Assembly (NCBI GenBank): GCA_963848355.1
Contig: CAWKDG010000012.1
Span: forward strand, 1,178,001 to 1,242,000
Source: CAWKDG01 sp963848355
GTDB taxonomy: Bacteria > Actinomycetota > Acidimicrobiia > Acidimicrobiales > UBA8190
Direction of reading: 5' to 3'
DNA length: 64,000 bases
Both the position numbers and the translations under genes were made by a program. This document shows, piece after piece, positions 29,327-36,522 of the stretch (positions are counted from its first letter, which is position 1; every line of letters starts with the position of its first letter). The notes below the pieces were generated by a model. The model did no database searches, was not told the DNA's origin, and worked only from the letters and a program-made list of their open reading frames with translations.

Positions 29327-30067
29327 TCAGCCCGGGCGCCGTCCGACCAGGGCGAAGAGTCCGACCGGTAGCTGTTCGCAGCCGAAGGCGCGACGTACCT
29401 CGGCTTCGACCCCCTCGGAGCCGAGGAGCGCGGGCAGGGCGGCGGTGTCGATCAGGACGTTGTCGTGCCGTTCGTCGTCACGGTGCCACGACCCGTCGTC
29501 ACGACGGACGAAGATCGTCATCTGGCGTACGAAGCTGTCCGCCGACGGCGTCGAGACGCGGGTCACGATGGCCCAGTCCTCCTCGACCCGGGCCAGGTCC
29601 GGCGCCTCCCGGCGGGCGAGTCCGTACTCGAGGTCGCAGATGTCCACGGCCAGGACGCCCCCGGGGCGCAGGGCCCGGGCTATGGCTCGCAGCGCCCGGG
29701 CGACCGCCTCGGCATCGGGGAGGTAGTTGAGGGCGTGGCCGACACCGACGATGGCGTCGGCGGCCGGCAGCGGATCATCGGGCAGCGTCACCCGGCGGAT
29801 CTCCTCGGCGCCGTCGATGCCGTCCCGGGCCAACTCGAGCATCGCCGGTGAGGCGTCGGTGGCGATGACCCGGTGGCCCGCCTCCACCAGGGCACCGGTG
29901 AGCAATCCGCTTCCGCAGCCGATCTCCACGACGAGGCCCCGGCGACGCCGGACCGGTTCGAGGAGCTCGAGCACGCCCGGCGCGCACGCCACGGCGTGGA
30001 AGGCGAAGCCCTTGTGGTGGACGAGGGCCAGATCACGGCGGTAGTAGGGGCCGGCGGGCGTGCCCAT
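29327..30067 (-). CDS. class I SAM-dependent methyltransferase
   Basis: About 246 residues. Motif I is LVVEIGCGSGLLTGALVEAG, followed by VIATDASPAMLELA and the acidic/aromatic region DAIVGVGHALNYLP; RALRPGGVLAVDICDLEYG is motif III. It resembles small-molecule methyltransferases of the Methyltransf_25 type. The ATG at 30067 has AGGA nearby upstream, and longer in-frame starts would run into the terminator at 30101-30130. It converges on giant gene 2. Substrate unknown. Confidence 0.82.
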   Translation of the reverse strand: MGTPAGPYYRRDLALVHHKGFAFHAVACAPGVLELLEPVRRRRGLVVEIGCGSGLLTGALVEAGHRVIATDASPAMLELARDGIDGAEEIRRVTLPDDPLPAADAIVGVGHALNYLPDAEAVARALRAIARALRPGGVLAVDICDLEYGLARREAPDLARVEEDWAIVTRVSTPSADSFVRQMTIFVRRDDGSWHRDDERHDNVLIDTAALPALLGSEGVEAEVRRAFGCEQLPVGLFALVGRRPG

Positions 30068-30100
30068 CTCTTCATCCTGCCCGCCCTGGTGCCGACGCGC

Positions 30101-30130
30101 CGAGAGGGGGGCCATCGGGCCCCCCTCTCG
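30101..30130 (-). terminator. hairpin terminator of small surface gene A
   Basis: Perfect 13-bp stem (CGAGAGGGGGGCC / complement) with the tetraloop ATCG, about 45 bases past the stop of gene A. The same hairpin recurs after genes B, C and D. Confidence 0.8.
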
Positions 30131-30175
30131 TGCGCGGTCGCTGGTTGTCAATCGGGAACTGCTGTGACCTCCGCT

Positions 30176-31123
30176 TTAGGCGACGGTCGGTGTCGGAGCC
30201 GTGATGGTGTAGTTGGTGGCAAAGGTGTCGTGCGTCCCCTGCACCAGGTCAGCCACGACCACCGACGTTCCGGGGGCACACGAGATGCCCTCGAAGATGA
30301 ACACGGCGTTGCCGTCGTTGTCCAGGGTGGTGCTGCCACCGGTGGCGTCTCCGCTCCCGTTGTTGCCAGCCGACCAGGACTCGCCACCGAGGCAGCGGTT
30401 CTGGAGCTGGGCGGAGGAGATGACCACCGGCGTCTCGGCGTAGACCGGGTTGTCCTCGAAGTAGAAGACGGCGTAGACGTTGGAGCCGGTCGTGGTTCCA
30501 TCGCCCACTTCGACCTCAGGATTCGGGAAGCCCGTGAGACCAGCAGCCGTCACGTTGGGCGGGTTCGCCTGCAGGACGGTGGTGGCGGTGTAGTACGGCG
30601 CGTTCACCAGGTCGGCCTCGATCAGGCTCGGCCCCGGGGCACACTCGGTCGCGCTGAGCTCCACCGTGGCGTTGCCGTCGTTGTCGAGAGTGACCGTGGC
30701 GCTCGCCCCCAGGTACTTCGACAGCTGGGTGCCGTCATTCTGGAGGAACTGCACCTGCTGGCACGAGTTGATGAGCTGCTGTGAGTAGATGAACACCGGG
30801 TCGTTGGCGAAGGCCGGCTGGGCCTCGACCTGGACGATGGCGTGGATCTCCGAGACACCGGTCTCGATGATCGGGTTCGGGCTGACCGTCACCTGGATCT
30901 CGGTCACGGGCGGAGGAGCCCCACCGGTCCCGCCACCGCCACTTCCGCCACCTGACGTGGTGCTCTTGCAGCCCGCCTTCTTGGCCGCCTTGCCCGAGTG
31001 GCTCGCACACCACTTCGGCGAACCTTTCTGGGCCGCCGAGGCGACTCCCGCCATCCCCAGAAGCGGCATGGCGACGACGACTGTCAGTGCGGTTATCCGC
31101 ACAAAACTACGCCGAACGTTCAT
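30176..31123 (-). CDS. small secreted double-module protein A
   Basis: 315 residues. The signal peptide covers residues 1-31 (cleavage after GVASAA). A short basic segment with two Cys (SPKWCASHSGKAAKKAGC) and a Gly/Pro linker follow. From about residue 73 come two homologous halves. Half one runs from TVSPNPIIETGVSEIHAIVQ to LDNDGNATVELSATECAPG. Half two contains NVYAVFYFEDNPVYAETPV and LDNDGNAVFIFEGISCAPG. This region matches the C-termini of both giant proteins. The end is YTITAPTPTVA, with no anchor motif. ATG at 31123 with AGGAGAGAG upstream. Function unknown; a surface or matrix subunit is inferred. Confidence 0.85.
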   Translation of the reverse strand: MNVRRSFVRITALTVVVAMPLLGMAGVASAAQKGSPKWCASHSGKAAKKAGCKSTTSGGGSGGGGTGGAPPPVTEIQVTVSPNPIIETGVSEIHAIVQVEAQPAFANDPVFIYSQQLINSCQQVQFLQNDGTQLSKYLGASATVTLDNDGNATVELSATECAPGPSLIEADLVNAPYYTATTVLQANPPNVTAAGLTGFPNPEVEVGDGTTTGSNVYAVFYFEDNPVYAETPVVISSAQLQNRCLGGESWSAGNNGSGDATGGSTTLDNDGNAVFIFEGISCAPGTSVVVADLVQGTHDTFATNYTITAPTPTVA

Positions 31124-31178
31124 TTGCTCTCTCCTTGTCGTTAGATCCCCACGGCATCTTCATCGTTCGGTCGGGGCG

Positions 31179-31202
31179 TGACAATCGTCAGAGATGACGA
31201 TT
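31179..31202 (-). promoter_or_regulatory. operator-like palindrome, gene A
   Basis: Read on the coding strand: AATCGTCA-TCTC-TGACGATT, a perfect 8-bp inverted repeat, directly followed by GTCA so that TGAC-GATT-GTCA forms a second overlapping palindrome. It ends 56 bases before the start codon. Confidence 0.65.
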
Positions 31203-31494
31203 AATGCGTTTAGAGCCGGGATGACCACCTAAAGTGTCATCAAAATTGACCACTAAAAGGACTAGACCGGTCACTTTCAATGGCAAGTGGGCCCCGGGAG
31301 CGGCCTCGGAGCCGCGATGTCCGACTCCGACGGCCCCCGATCGGTGCCCCGGGGCCGGGTGCTCCAGCGGGAGACGGGGGTCGCCTCGGAGGGTGTCCGT
31401 CAGAGGGAGGGCCGGCCGGCCGGCCCGCCCCGGGTCGTCGTCCGCCCTGGTCGAGCAGTTCCCGACCTTGTCTTCCGGGACGGGGACGGACGCG
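31203..31494. other. intergenic stretch between genes A and B
   Basis: About 290 bases upstream of gene A that the other three cassettes lack. Near 31235-31250 it has TGTCA-TCAAAA-TTGAC, resembling the half-site pair at 24834. The rest (31270-31490) is GC-rich and I see no coding or structural signal in it. Confidence 0.4.
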
Positions 31495-31526
31495 CAGAGA
31501 GGGGGGCCCGAAGGCCCCCCTCTCTG
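31495..31526 (-). terminator. hairpin terminator of small surface gene B
   Basis: Perfect 14-bp stem (CAGAGAGGGGGGCC on the + strand and its complement) with a CGAA loop, about 58 bases past the stop of gene B. Confidence 0.8.
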
Positions 31527-31583
31527 AGTCCTGCTGGTTGTCAGTCGGGAACTGCTCGACCGACGCCTTGCTCGACCGATGCC

Positions 31584-32516
31584 TTAGGCGACGGTCGGTG
31601 TCGGTGCGGTGATGGTGAAGTCCACCGGGTAGGTGTCGTGCGTCCCACCGACCAGGTCAGCGACCACCGTGGACGTCCCCGGAGCACACGAGATGCCCTC
31701 GAAGATGAACACGGCGTTACCGTCGTTGTCCAGCGTCGTGGTCCCGACCGTCGAGTCGCCGCTCCCGTCGTTGCCAGCCCACCAGGTGCGGCCACCGAGG
31801 CAGCGGTTCTGGAGCTGGGCCGACGAGATCTCCACCGGAGTCTCGGCGTACACGGGGTTGTCCTCGAAGTAGAAGACGGCGTAGACGTTGGAGCCGGTCG
31901 ACGTTGCGTCGCCCACCTCGACCTCAGGGTTCGGGTACGCCGTGAGACCAGGAGTGGTCACGTTGGGCGGGTTCGCCTGCAGGACGGTGGTGGCGGTGTA
32001 GTACGGTGCCGCCACCAGGTCGGCCTCGACCAGGCTGGGCCCGGGAGCGCACTCCCCAGCGTTCAGCTCGACCGTGGCGTTGCCGTCGTTGTCCAAGGCC
32101 ACCGTGGCACTCTCGCCCAGGGGCTTCGACAGCTGGTATCCGTCATTCACCCGGAAGTCGACCCAGTCACAGGAGTTGACCAGCTGCTGGGAGTAGATGA
32201 AGACGTCGTCGTTGGCGAAGGCCGGCTGGGCCTCGACCTGGACGATGGCATGGATCTCCGAGACACCCGTCTCGATCACCGGGTTGGGATTCACCGTCAC
32301 CTGGATCTCGGTGGTGGGGGGCGGAGGTCCGCCGGTGCCACCGCCGCCACTCGAGGAGGCGCAGCCCGCCTTGGCGGCCGCTTTGCCCGAGTGGTGCGCA
32401 CACCATGCCTTGGAACCCTTGGGAGCCGCGGAAGCCACTCCCGCCATGCCGAGAAGCGGCATGCTCACAACGACGGCCAATGACACCAGCCGTACGAAAC
32501 TACGGGACACGTTCAC
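31584..32516 (-). CDS. small secreted double-module protein B
   Basis: 310 residues, organised as protein A: signal peptide MNVSRSFVRLVSLAVVVSMP ending at GVASAA, the two-Cys basic segment (SKAWCAHHSGKAAAKAGC), a Gly/Pro linker and the two homologous halves ending FTITAPTPTVA. Half one has VFIYSQQLVNSCDWVDF in place of the more common CEAGSVEF version of C and D. The GTG at 32516 follows AGGAGAGA. It is an independent unit, bounded by its own palindrome at 32575-32598 and terminator at 31495-31526. Function unknown. Confidence 0.85.
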   Translation of the reverse strand: MNVSRSFVRLVSLAVVVSMPLLGMAGVASAAPKGSKAWCAHHSGKAAAKAGCASSSGGGGTGGPPPPTTEIQVTVNPNPVIETGVSEIHAIVQVEAQPAFANDDVFIYSQQLVNSCDWVDFRVNDGYQLSKPLGESATVALDNDGNATVELNAGECAPGPSLVEADLVAAPYYTATTVLQANPPNVTTPGLTAYPNPEVEVGDATSTGSNVYAVFYFEDNPVYAETPVEISSAQLQNRCLGGRTWWAGNDGSGDSTVGTTTLDNDGNAVFIFEGISCAPGTSTVVADLVGGTHDTYPVDFTITAPTPTVA

Positions 32517-32574
32517 GTTCTCTCTCCTTGTCGTCGAATTACTCTCGTCCCATCTTGAATGTCACGAAGTGTGG

Positions 32575-32598
32575 CGACAATCGTCACAGTTGATGAAT
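32575..32598 (-). promoter_or_regulatory. operator-like palindrome, gene B
   Basis: On the coding strand TTCATCA-ACTG-TGACGATTGTCG. The arms TCATCA and TGACGA have one mismatch. Spacing to the start codon is 58 bases. Identical in gene C. Confidence 0.6.
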
Positions 32599-32685
32599 AA
32601 GACGCAAACAGAGGTAGAGCTACCACGTAGCGACGAACTCAAAAATGAGGGGACGCCACCCGGCCCACCGGGGTCGTGACGCGCA

Positions 32686-32713
32686 GAGAGGGGGGCCCGA
32701 AGGCCCCCCTCTC
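32686..32713 (-). terminator. hairpin terminator of small surface gene C
   Basis: Perfect 12-bp stem GAGAGGGGGGCC with a CGAA loop, about 50 bases past the stop of gene C. Confidence 0.8.
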
Positions 32714-32764
32714 CACGTCGTGCTGGTAGTCAGTCGGGAGCTACTGAACTCCTTGACCGATGCG

Positions 32765-33703
32765 TTAGGCGACGGTCGGTGTCGGTGCGGTGATGGTGTA
32801 CTGCAGCGAGAACGTGTCGTGCGTCCCACCGACCAGGTCACCAACCACCGTGGACGCCCCGGGAGCACACGAGATGCCCTCGAAGATGAACACGGCGTTG
32901 CCGTCGTTGTCCAGCGTCGTGGTACCGCCGGTCGAGTTACCACTCCCGTCGTTGCCAGCCGTCCAGGTGCGGCCACCGAGGCAGCGGTTCTGGAGCTGAG
33001 CGGACGAGATCTCCACCGGAGTCTCGGCGTACACGGGGTTGTCCTCGAAGTAGAAGACGGCGTAGACGTTGGAGCCGGTCGTGGTTCCGTCGCCCACTTC
33101 GACCTCAGGGTTCGGGAACGCCGTGAGACCAGGAGCGGTCACGTTCGGCGGAGCCGCGGTCAGCGTGGTGGTGGCGGTGTAGTACGGCGCCGCCACCAGG
33201 TCGGCCTCGAACAGGCTGGTCCCGGGGGCGCACTCGGTCGCGTCGACCTCCACCGTGGCGTTGCCGTCGTTGTCCAAGGGCACCGTGGCGCTCGCGCCCA
33301 AGGGCTCCGACAGGTCGGTGCCTTCGTTCACGTGGAACTCGACCGACCCTGCCTCGCAGGAGTTGACCAGCTGCTGGGAGTAGATGAACACGTTGTCGTT
33401 GGCGAAGGCCGGCTGGGCCTCGACCTGGACGATGGCGTGGATCTCCGAGACACCGGTCTCGATCACCGGGTTGGGGTCGATCGTCACCTGGATCTCGGTC
33501 ACGGGGGGCGGAGGTCCGCCGGTGCCGCCGCCGCCACTCGAAGAGGCACAGCCCGCCTTGGCGGCCGCCTTGCCCGAGTGGTGCGCACACCATGCCTTCG
33601 AACCCTTGGCAGCCGCAGAGGCGACTCCCGACATGCCGAGAAGCGGCATGCTCACGACGACGGCTATGGACACCAGCCGTACGAAACTACGGGACACGTT
33701 CAC
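32765..33703 (-). CDS. small secreted double-module protein C
   Basis: 312 residues with the signal MNVSRSFVRLVSIAVVVSMP, the two-Cys basic segment, the linker SSSGGGGTGGPPPP and both halves of the shared module, ending YTITAPTPTVA. The half-one loop reads NSCEAGSVEFHVNEGTDLSE. It is nearly identical to D over most of its length, pointing to a recent duplication. GTG 33703 follows AGAGATA preceded by AGGAG. The frame stays open upstream to 34045, but that part is the antisense-looking end of cassette D and lacks signal character. Function unknown; inferred co-regulated surface subunit. Confidence 0.85.
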   Translation of the reverse strand: MNVSRSFVRLVSIAVVVSMPLLGMSGVASAAAKGSKAWCAHHSGKAAAKAGCASSSGGGGTGGPPPPVTEIQVTIDPNPVIETGVSEIHAIVQVEAQPAFANDNVFIYSQQLVNSCEAGSVEFHVNEGTDLSEPLGASATVPLDNDGNATVEVDATECAPGTSLFEADLVAAPYYTATTTLTAAPPNVTAPGLTAFPNPEVEVGDGTTTGSNVYAVFYFEDNPVYAETPVEISSAQLQNRCLGGRTWTAGNDGSGNSTGGTTTLDNDGNAVFIFEGISCAPGASTVVGDLVGGTHDTFSLQYTITAPTPTVA

Positions 33704-33761
33704 TGTATCTCTCCTTGTCGTAGAATTGCTCTCATCCCATCTTGGATGCCACAAGGCGTGG

Positions 33762-33785
33762 CGACAATCGTCACAGTTGATGAAT
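33762..33785 (-). promoter_or_regulatory. operator-like palindrome, gene C
   Basis: On the coding strand TTCATCA-ACTG-TGACGATTGTCG, identical to the site of gene B, 58 bases before the start codon. Confidence 0.6.
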
Positions 33786-33871
33786 AAGCCGCAAAGAGAA
33801 GGGAGGACACTACGGCCAGCGCTCTCAATTCTGACGGTGCCCGCCCCTGCCGCCAGGGGCCGTGACGCGCA

Positions 33872-33899
33872 GAGAGGGGGGCCCCACGGCCCCCCTCTC
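33872..33899 (-). terminator. hairpin terminator of small surface gene D
   Basis: Perfect 12-bp stem GAGAGGGGGGCC with a CCAC loop, about 45 bases past the stop of gene D. Loop bases differ from B and C while the stem is kept. Confidence 0.8.
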
Positions 33900-33944
33900 C
33901 ACGTCCCCCCTGGTTGCCCGTCGGGAGCTCTTTCGACCGTGGCC

Positions 33945-34880
33945 TCAGGCGACGGTCGGCGTCGGTGCCGTGATGGTGAAGTTCGTCCAGTAGGTGTCGA
34001 AGGACTCGACACCGTCAGCCACCACGGTCGACGTCCCCGGAGCACACGAGATGCCCTCGAAGATGAAGACGGCGTTGCCGTCGTTGTCCAGCGTCGTGGT
34101 ACCGCCGGTGGCGTCCCCGCTCCCGTTGTTGCCTGCCGACCAGGTGTGGCCGCCGAGGCAGCGGTTCTGGAGCTGGGCCGACGAGATCTCGATGGGCGTC
34201 TCGGCGTACACGGGGTCGTCCTCGAAGTAGAAGACGGCGTAGACGTTGGAGCCGGTCGTGGTTCCGTCGCCCACTTCGACCTCAGGGTTCGGAAACGCCG
34301 TGAGTCCTGGACTGGTCACGTTCGGCGGCGCGGCGGTCAGCGTGGTGGTGGCGGTGTAGTACGGCGCCGCCACCAGGTCGGCCTCGACCAGGCTGGGCCC
34401 GGGGGCGCACTCGGACGCGTCGACCTCCACCGTGGCGTTGCCGTCGTTGTCAAGGGCCACCGTCGCACTGGCGCCCTGCTCAACCGACAGGTCGGTGCCC
34501 TCGTTCACCCGGAACTCGACCGACCCTGCCTCGCAGGAGTTGACGAGTTGCTGGGAGTAGATGAACACGTTGTCGTTGGCGAAGGCCGGCTGGGCCTCGA
34601 CCTGGACGATGGCGTGGATCTCCGAGACACCCGTCTCGATCACCGGGTTCGGGTCGACCGTCACCTGGATCTCGGTGGTGGGGGGCGGAGGTCCGCCGGT
34701 GCCGCCGCCGCCACTCGAGGAGGCACAGCCCGCCTTGGCGGCCGCCTTGCCCGAGTGGTGCGCACACCATTGCTTGGAGCCCTTGGCCGCGGCCGAGGCC
34801 ACGCCCGACATGCCGACGAGCGGCATGCTCACGACGACGGCTATGGACACCAGCCGTACGAAACTACGGGACACGTTCAC
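33945..34880 (-). CDS. small secreted double-module protein D
   Basis: 311 residues, the first of the four tandem paralogues in transcription order. Signal peptide as in C (GMSGVASAA cleavage region), then SKQWCAHHSGKAAAKAGC, linker and double module ending FTITAPTPTVA. Half one has CEAGSVEFRVNEGTDLS. Half two contains PIEISSAQLQNRCLGGHTW. Every half keeps a LDNDGNA strand and a C-A-P-G turn. GTG 34880 with AGGAGAGA upstream. Divergent from the oxygenase gene at 35129, with the palindrome at 34937-34960 between them. Confidence 0.85.
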   Translation of the reverse strand: MNVSRSFVRLVSIAVVVSMPLVGMSGVASAAAKGSKQWCAHHSGKAAAKAGCASSSGGGGTGGPPPPTTEIQVTVDPNPVIETGVSEIHAIVQVEAQPAFANDNVFIYSQQLVNSCEAGSVEFRVNEGTDLSVEQGASATVALDNDGNATVEVDASECAPGPSLVEADLVAAPYYTATTTLTAAPPNVTSPGLTAFPNPEVEVGDGTTTGSNVYAVFYFEDDPVYAETPIEISSAQLQNRCLGGHTWSAGNNGSGDATGGTTTLDNDGNAVFIFEGISCAPGTSTVVADGVESFDTYWTNFTITAPTPTVA

Positions 34881-34936
34881 TTGATCTCTCCTTGTCGTTG
34901 GTTCCCCCGCTGAATCTTGAATGCCACGAGAAGTGG

Positions 34937-34960
34937 TGACAATCGTCACACTTGATGAAC
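34937..34960 (-). promoter_or_regulatory. operator-like palindrome, gene D
   Basis: On the coding strand TTCATCA-AGTG-TGACGATTGTCA. The right part also forms GTGAC-GATT-GTCAC, a perfect 5-bp palindrome. It ends 56 bases before the start codon. Confidence 0.6.
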
Positions 34961-35128
34961 AAATCGCGGGGAGACAGGAGCCCGCCACGGATAGCGCTGT
35001 GCGTAACGGCCACTTTCTGTATGTATCTCACCACCGACCATCACCAAACGGAGCAGATGCCGTTTGCCACGGTTATGTTGAAGCGCCGTCAGGACGCCGA
35101 CCCGGTCCCCGGCCGAGGGAGCTGCACC

Positions 35129-35971
35129 ATGACCACCGACACCGGACTCTTCGATCTCCTCGACCTCGCCCGCTACCCCGTCTCGGACCTGTCCGGACCT
35201 ACGGGCCGGTCGGTCGTGGCCGATGGCCGGGCCCAGCTGGCGGCGACGGGGGCGGCCGAGCTTCCCGGCTTCATCGGGGCCGACGGGGTGGCCACCCTGG
35301 TCGAGGACGCCCGGGCGCTCGCCCCCCGGGCGCACCACTCCGGTGGCCAGGGAACGGCGTACCTGGAGTTCCCCGACTTCGACCTGCCCGCCGACCATCC
35401 CCGCCTCCGGTTCGCCCCCTACGCCGTCGCCGCCGTCGGCTACGACGTCATCCCCCGGACCTCACCGTTGCGCCGCCTCTACGAGTGGGACCCCCTGCTC
35501 GAGCTCGTCGCCGCCGTCCTCGACCGCGGGCCCCTCTACCGCTACGGCGACCCCTTCGGGGCCCTCAACCTGGCCGTGATGGGTGAGGGCGACGAGCTCC
35601 AGTGGCACTTCGACCAGACCGACTTCGTCGTCTCCCTGGCCATCCAGTCGGCCGACGGGGGCGGGGACTTCGAGGTGGCACCGCGCATCCGCAATGCGGG
35701 CGACGAGTGCTACCCGGAGGTGGCCCGGGTCCTCGACGGCGATGGCGACGGCGTCGTGACCCTGCCCATGACGCCGGGGACCCTCCTCATCTTCGAGGGC
35801 CGCTACTCGCTGCACCGGGTGAGTCCCGTCAGTGGGGGGACGCTGCGCCACGTCGGGCTGCTGGCCTACGACACGCAGCCGGGGACCATGGGGAGCGACC
35901 TCCTGCGGATGGACCGCTACGGCCGTACCGAACCGTTCCCCGAGCCGCCGACCACGTGGCCGCCGGCATGA
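35129..35971 (+). CDS. Fe(II)/2-oxoglutarate-dependent oxygenase (HalD/ArpA-like)
   Basis: 280 residues with the cupin-like core of the HalD/BesD-ArpA oxygenases. The proximal iron motif is LQWHFDQTDFVV, so HxD is intact, as in hydroxylases; halogenases of this family have Gly in place of the Asp. The distal His lies in RYSLHRVSPVSGG, with a following Arg (LRHVG) for 2-oxoglutarate. The substrate is unknown; the family acts on free amino acids or small molecules. The ATG at 35129 has GAGGGAG upstream; upstream in-frame codons do not look coding. Its stop overlaps the start of the fae-like gene (ATGA), so the two are coupled. Confidence 0.75.
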   Translation: MTTDTGLFDLLDLARYPVSDLSGPTGRSVVADGRAQLAATGAAELPGFIGADGVATLVEDARALAPRAHHSGGQGTAYLEFPDFDLPADHPRLRFAPYAVAAVGYDVIPRTSPLRRLYEWDPLLELVAAVLDRGPLYRYGDPFGALNLAVMGEGDELQWHFDQTDFVVSLAIQSADGGGDFEVAPRIRNAGDECYPEVARVLDGDGDGVVTLPMTPGTLLIFEGRYSLHRVSPVSGGTLRHVGLLAYDTQPGTMGSDLLRMDRYGRTEPFPEPPTTWPPA

Positions 35972-36495
35972 CCCCGGCCGGCCCGGGCGGGGCGGTCACC
36001 CGGATCGGGGAGGCCTTCGTCGGATCGGGTGCCCACGCCGCCCACCTCAACACCGTCCTCGGCGCCCGGGGCGGTCCGGTGGAGACGGCCTGGGCCACCT
36101 CCCTGGCCATGCCCCGCCCGGGCCATGTGGCCTTCGTCTGCGTCCTCCGTCCCGGTCTGGCCGTCAAACCGGCCACCCTCTTCGTCAACAAGGCGCCGCT
36201 GTCCGGTCCCGGGCACGAACGGCTGACCTGGGGGGCGGCCCAGGCCGGGGTGGCCTCGGGGGTCCTGTGGGCCGTGGCCGACGACATCGTCGCCGCGTCG
36301 GAGGTCGACGCCCTCCTGCTCATCGCCGCCGTCTGGGTCGACCCCGCCGCCACCGACGAGACGGCCGTCTACGAGAACAACCGGGGCGCCACCCGCCTGG
36401 CTCTCGAAGCGGGGCGCGACCACGCCCCCGCTCTGGGCGACCTCCTGGCCCGACGCGACGAACCGGCGAACCCCTTCTTCGGGTCCGGCGCCTGA
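35968..36495 (+). CDS. fae: formaldehyde-activating enzyme family protein (Fae-like)
   Basis: 175 residues matching Fae, which condenses formaldehyde with tetrahydromethanopterin in methylotrophs and archaea. The N-terminal IGEAFVGSGAHAAHLNTVLG carries the position of the catalytic His. GPVETAWATSLA, GHVAFVCVLRPGLAVKPATL and GAAQAGVASGVLWAVAD follow the family order. The C-terminal 30 residues are less conserved. It overlaps the oxygenase gene by four bases. Whether this organism makes methanopterin is not visible here; many Fae homologues outside methylotrophs have unknown roles. An oxygenase that demethylates a substrate would release formaldehyde, which would explain the pairing (inference). 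Confidence 0.8.
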   Translation: MTPAGPGGAVTRIGEAFVGSGAHAAHLNTVLGARGGPVETAWATSLAMPRPGHVAFVCVLRPGLAVKPATLFVNKAPLSGPGHERLTWGAAQAGVASGVLWAVADDIVAASEVDALLLIAAVWVDPAATDETAVYENNRGATRLALEAGRDHAPALGDLLARRDEPANPFFGSGA

Positions 36496-36522
36496 CCGTC
36501 ACCCACCCGGCGGCGTGGCCCG

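Larger units (their letters stand above)
30101..34960 (-). repeat. four tandem promoter-gene-terminator cassettes
   Basis: Four direct copies of about 1.2 kb. Each contains, in transcription order, the TCRTCA-N4-TGACGA site, a leader of about 56-58 nt with AGGAGAGA-type ribosome-binding site, a gene for about 311-315 residues, and a GC-rich hairpin with the stem GAGAGGGGGGCC. B, C and D are closer to one another than to A. Confidence 0.85.

Noticed and set aside
31287..34913. Long plus-strand frames across the small paralogues
   Set aside because: They repeat because the paralogues repeat; no start context, signal peptide or domain, and the minus-strand proteins are clearly real.
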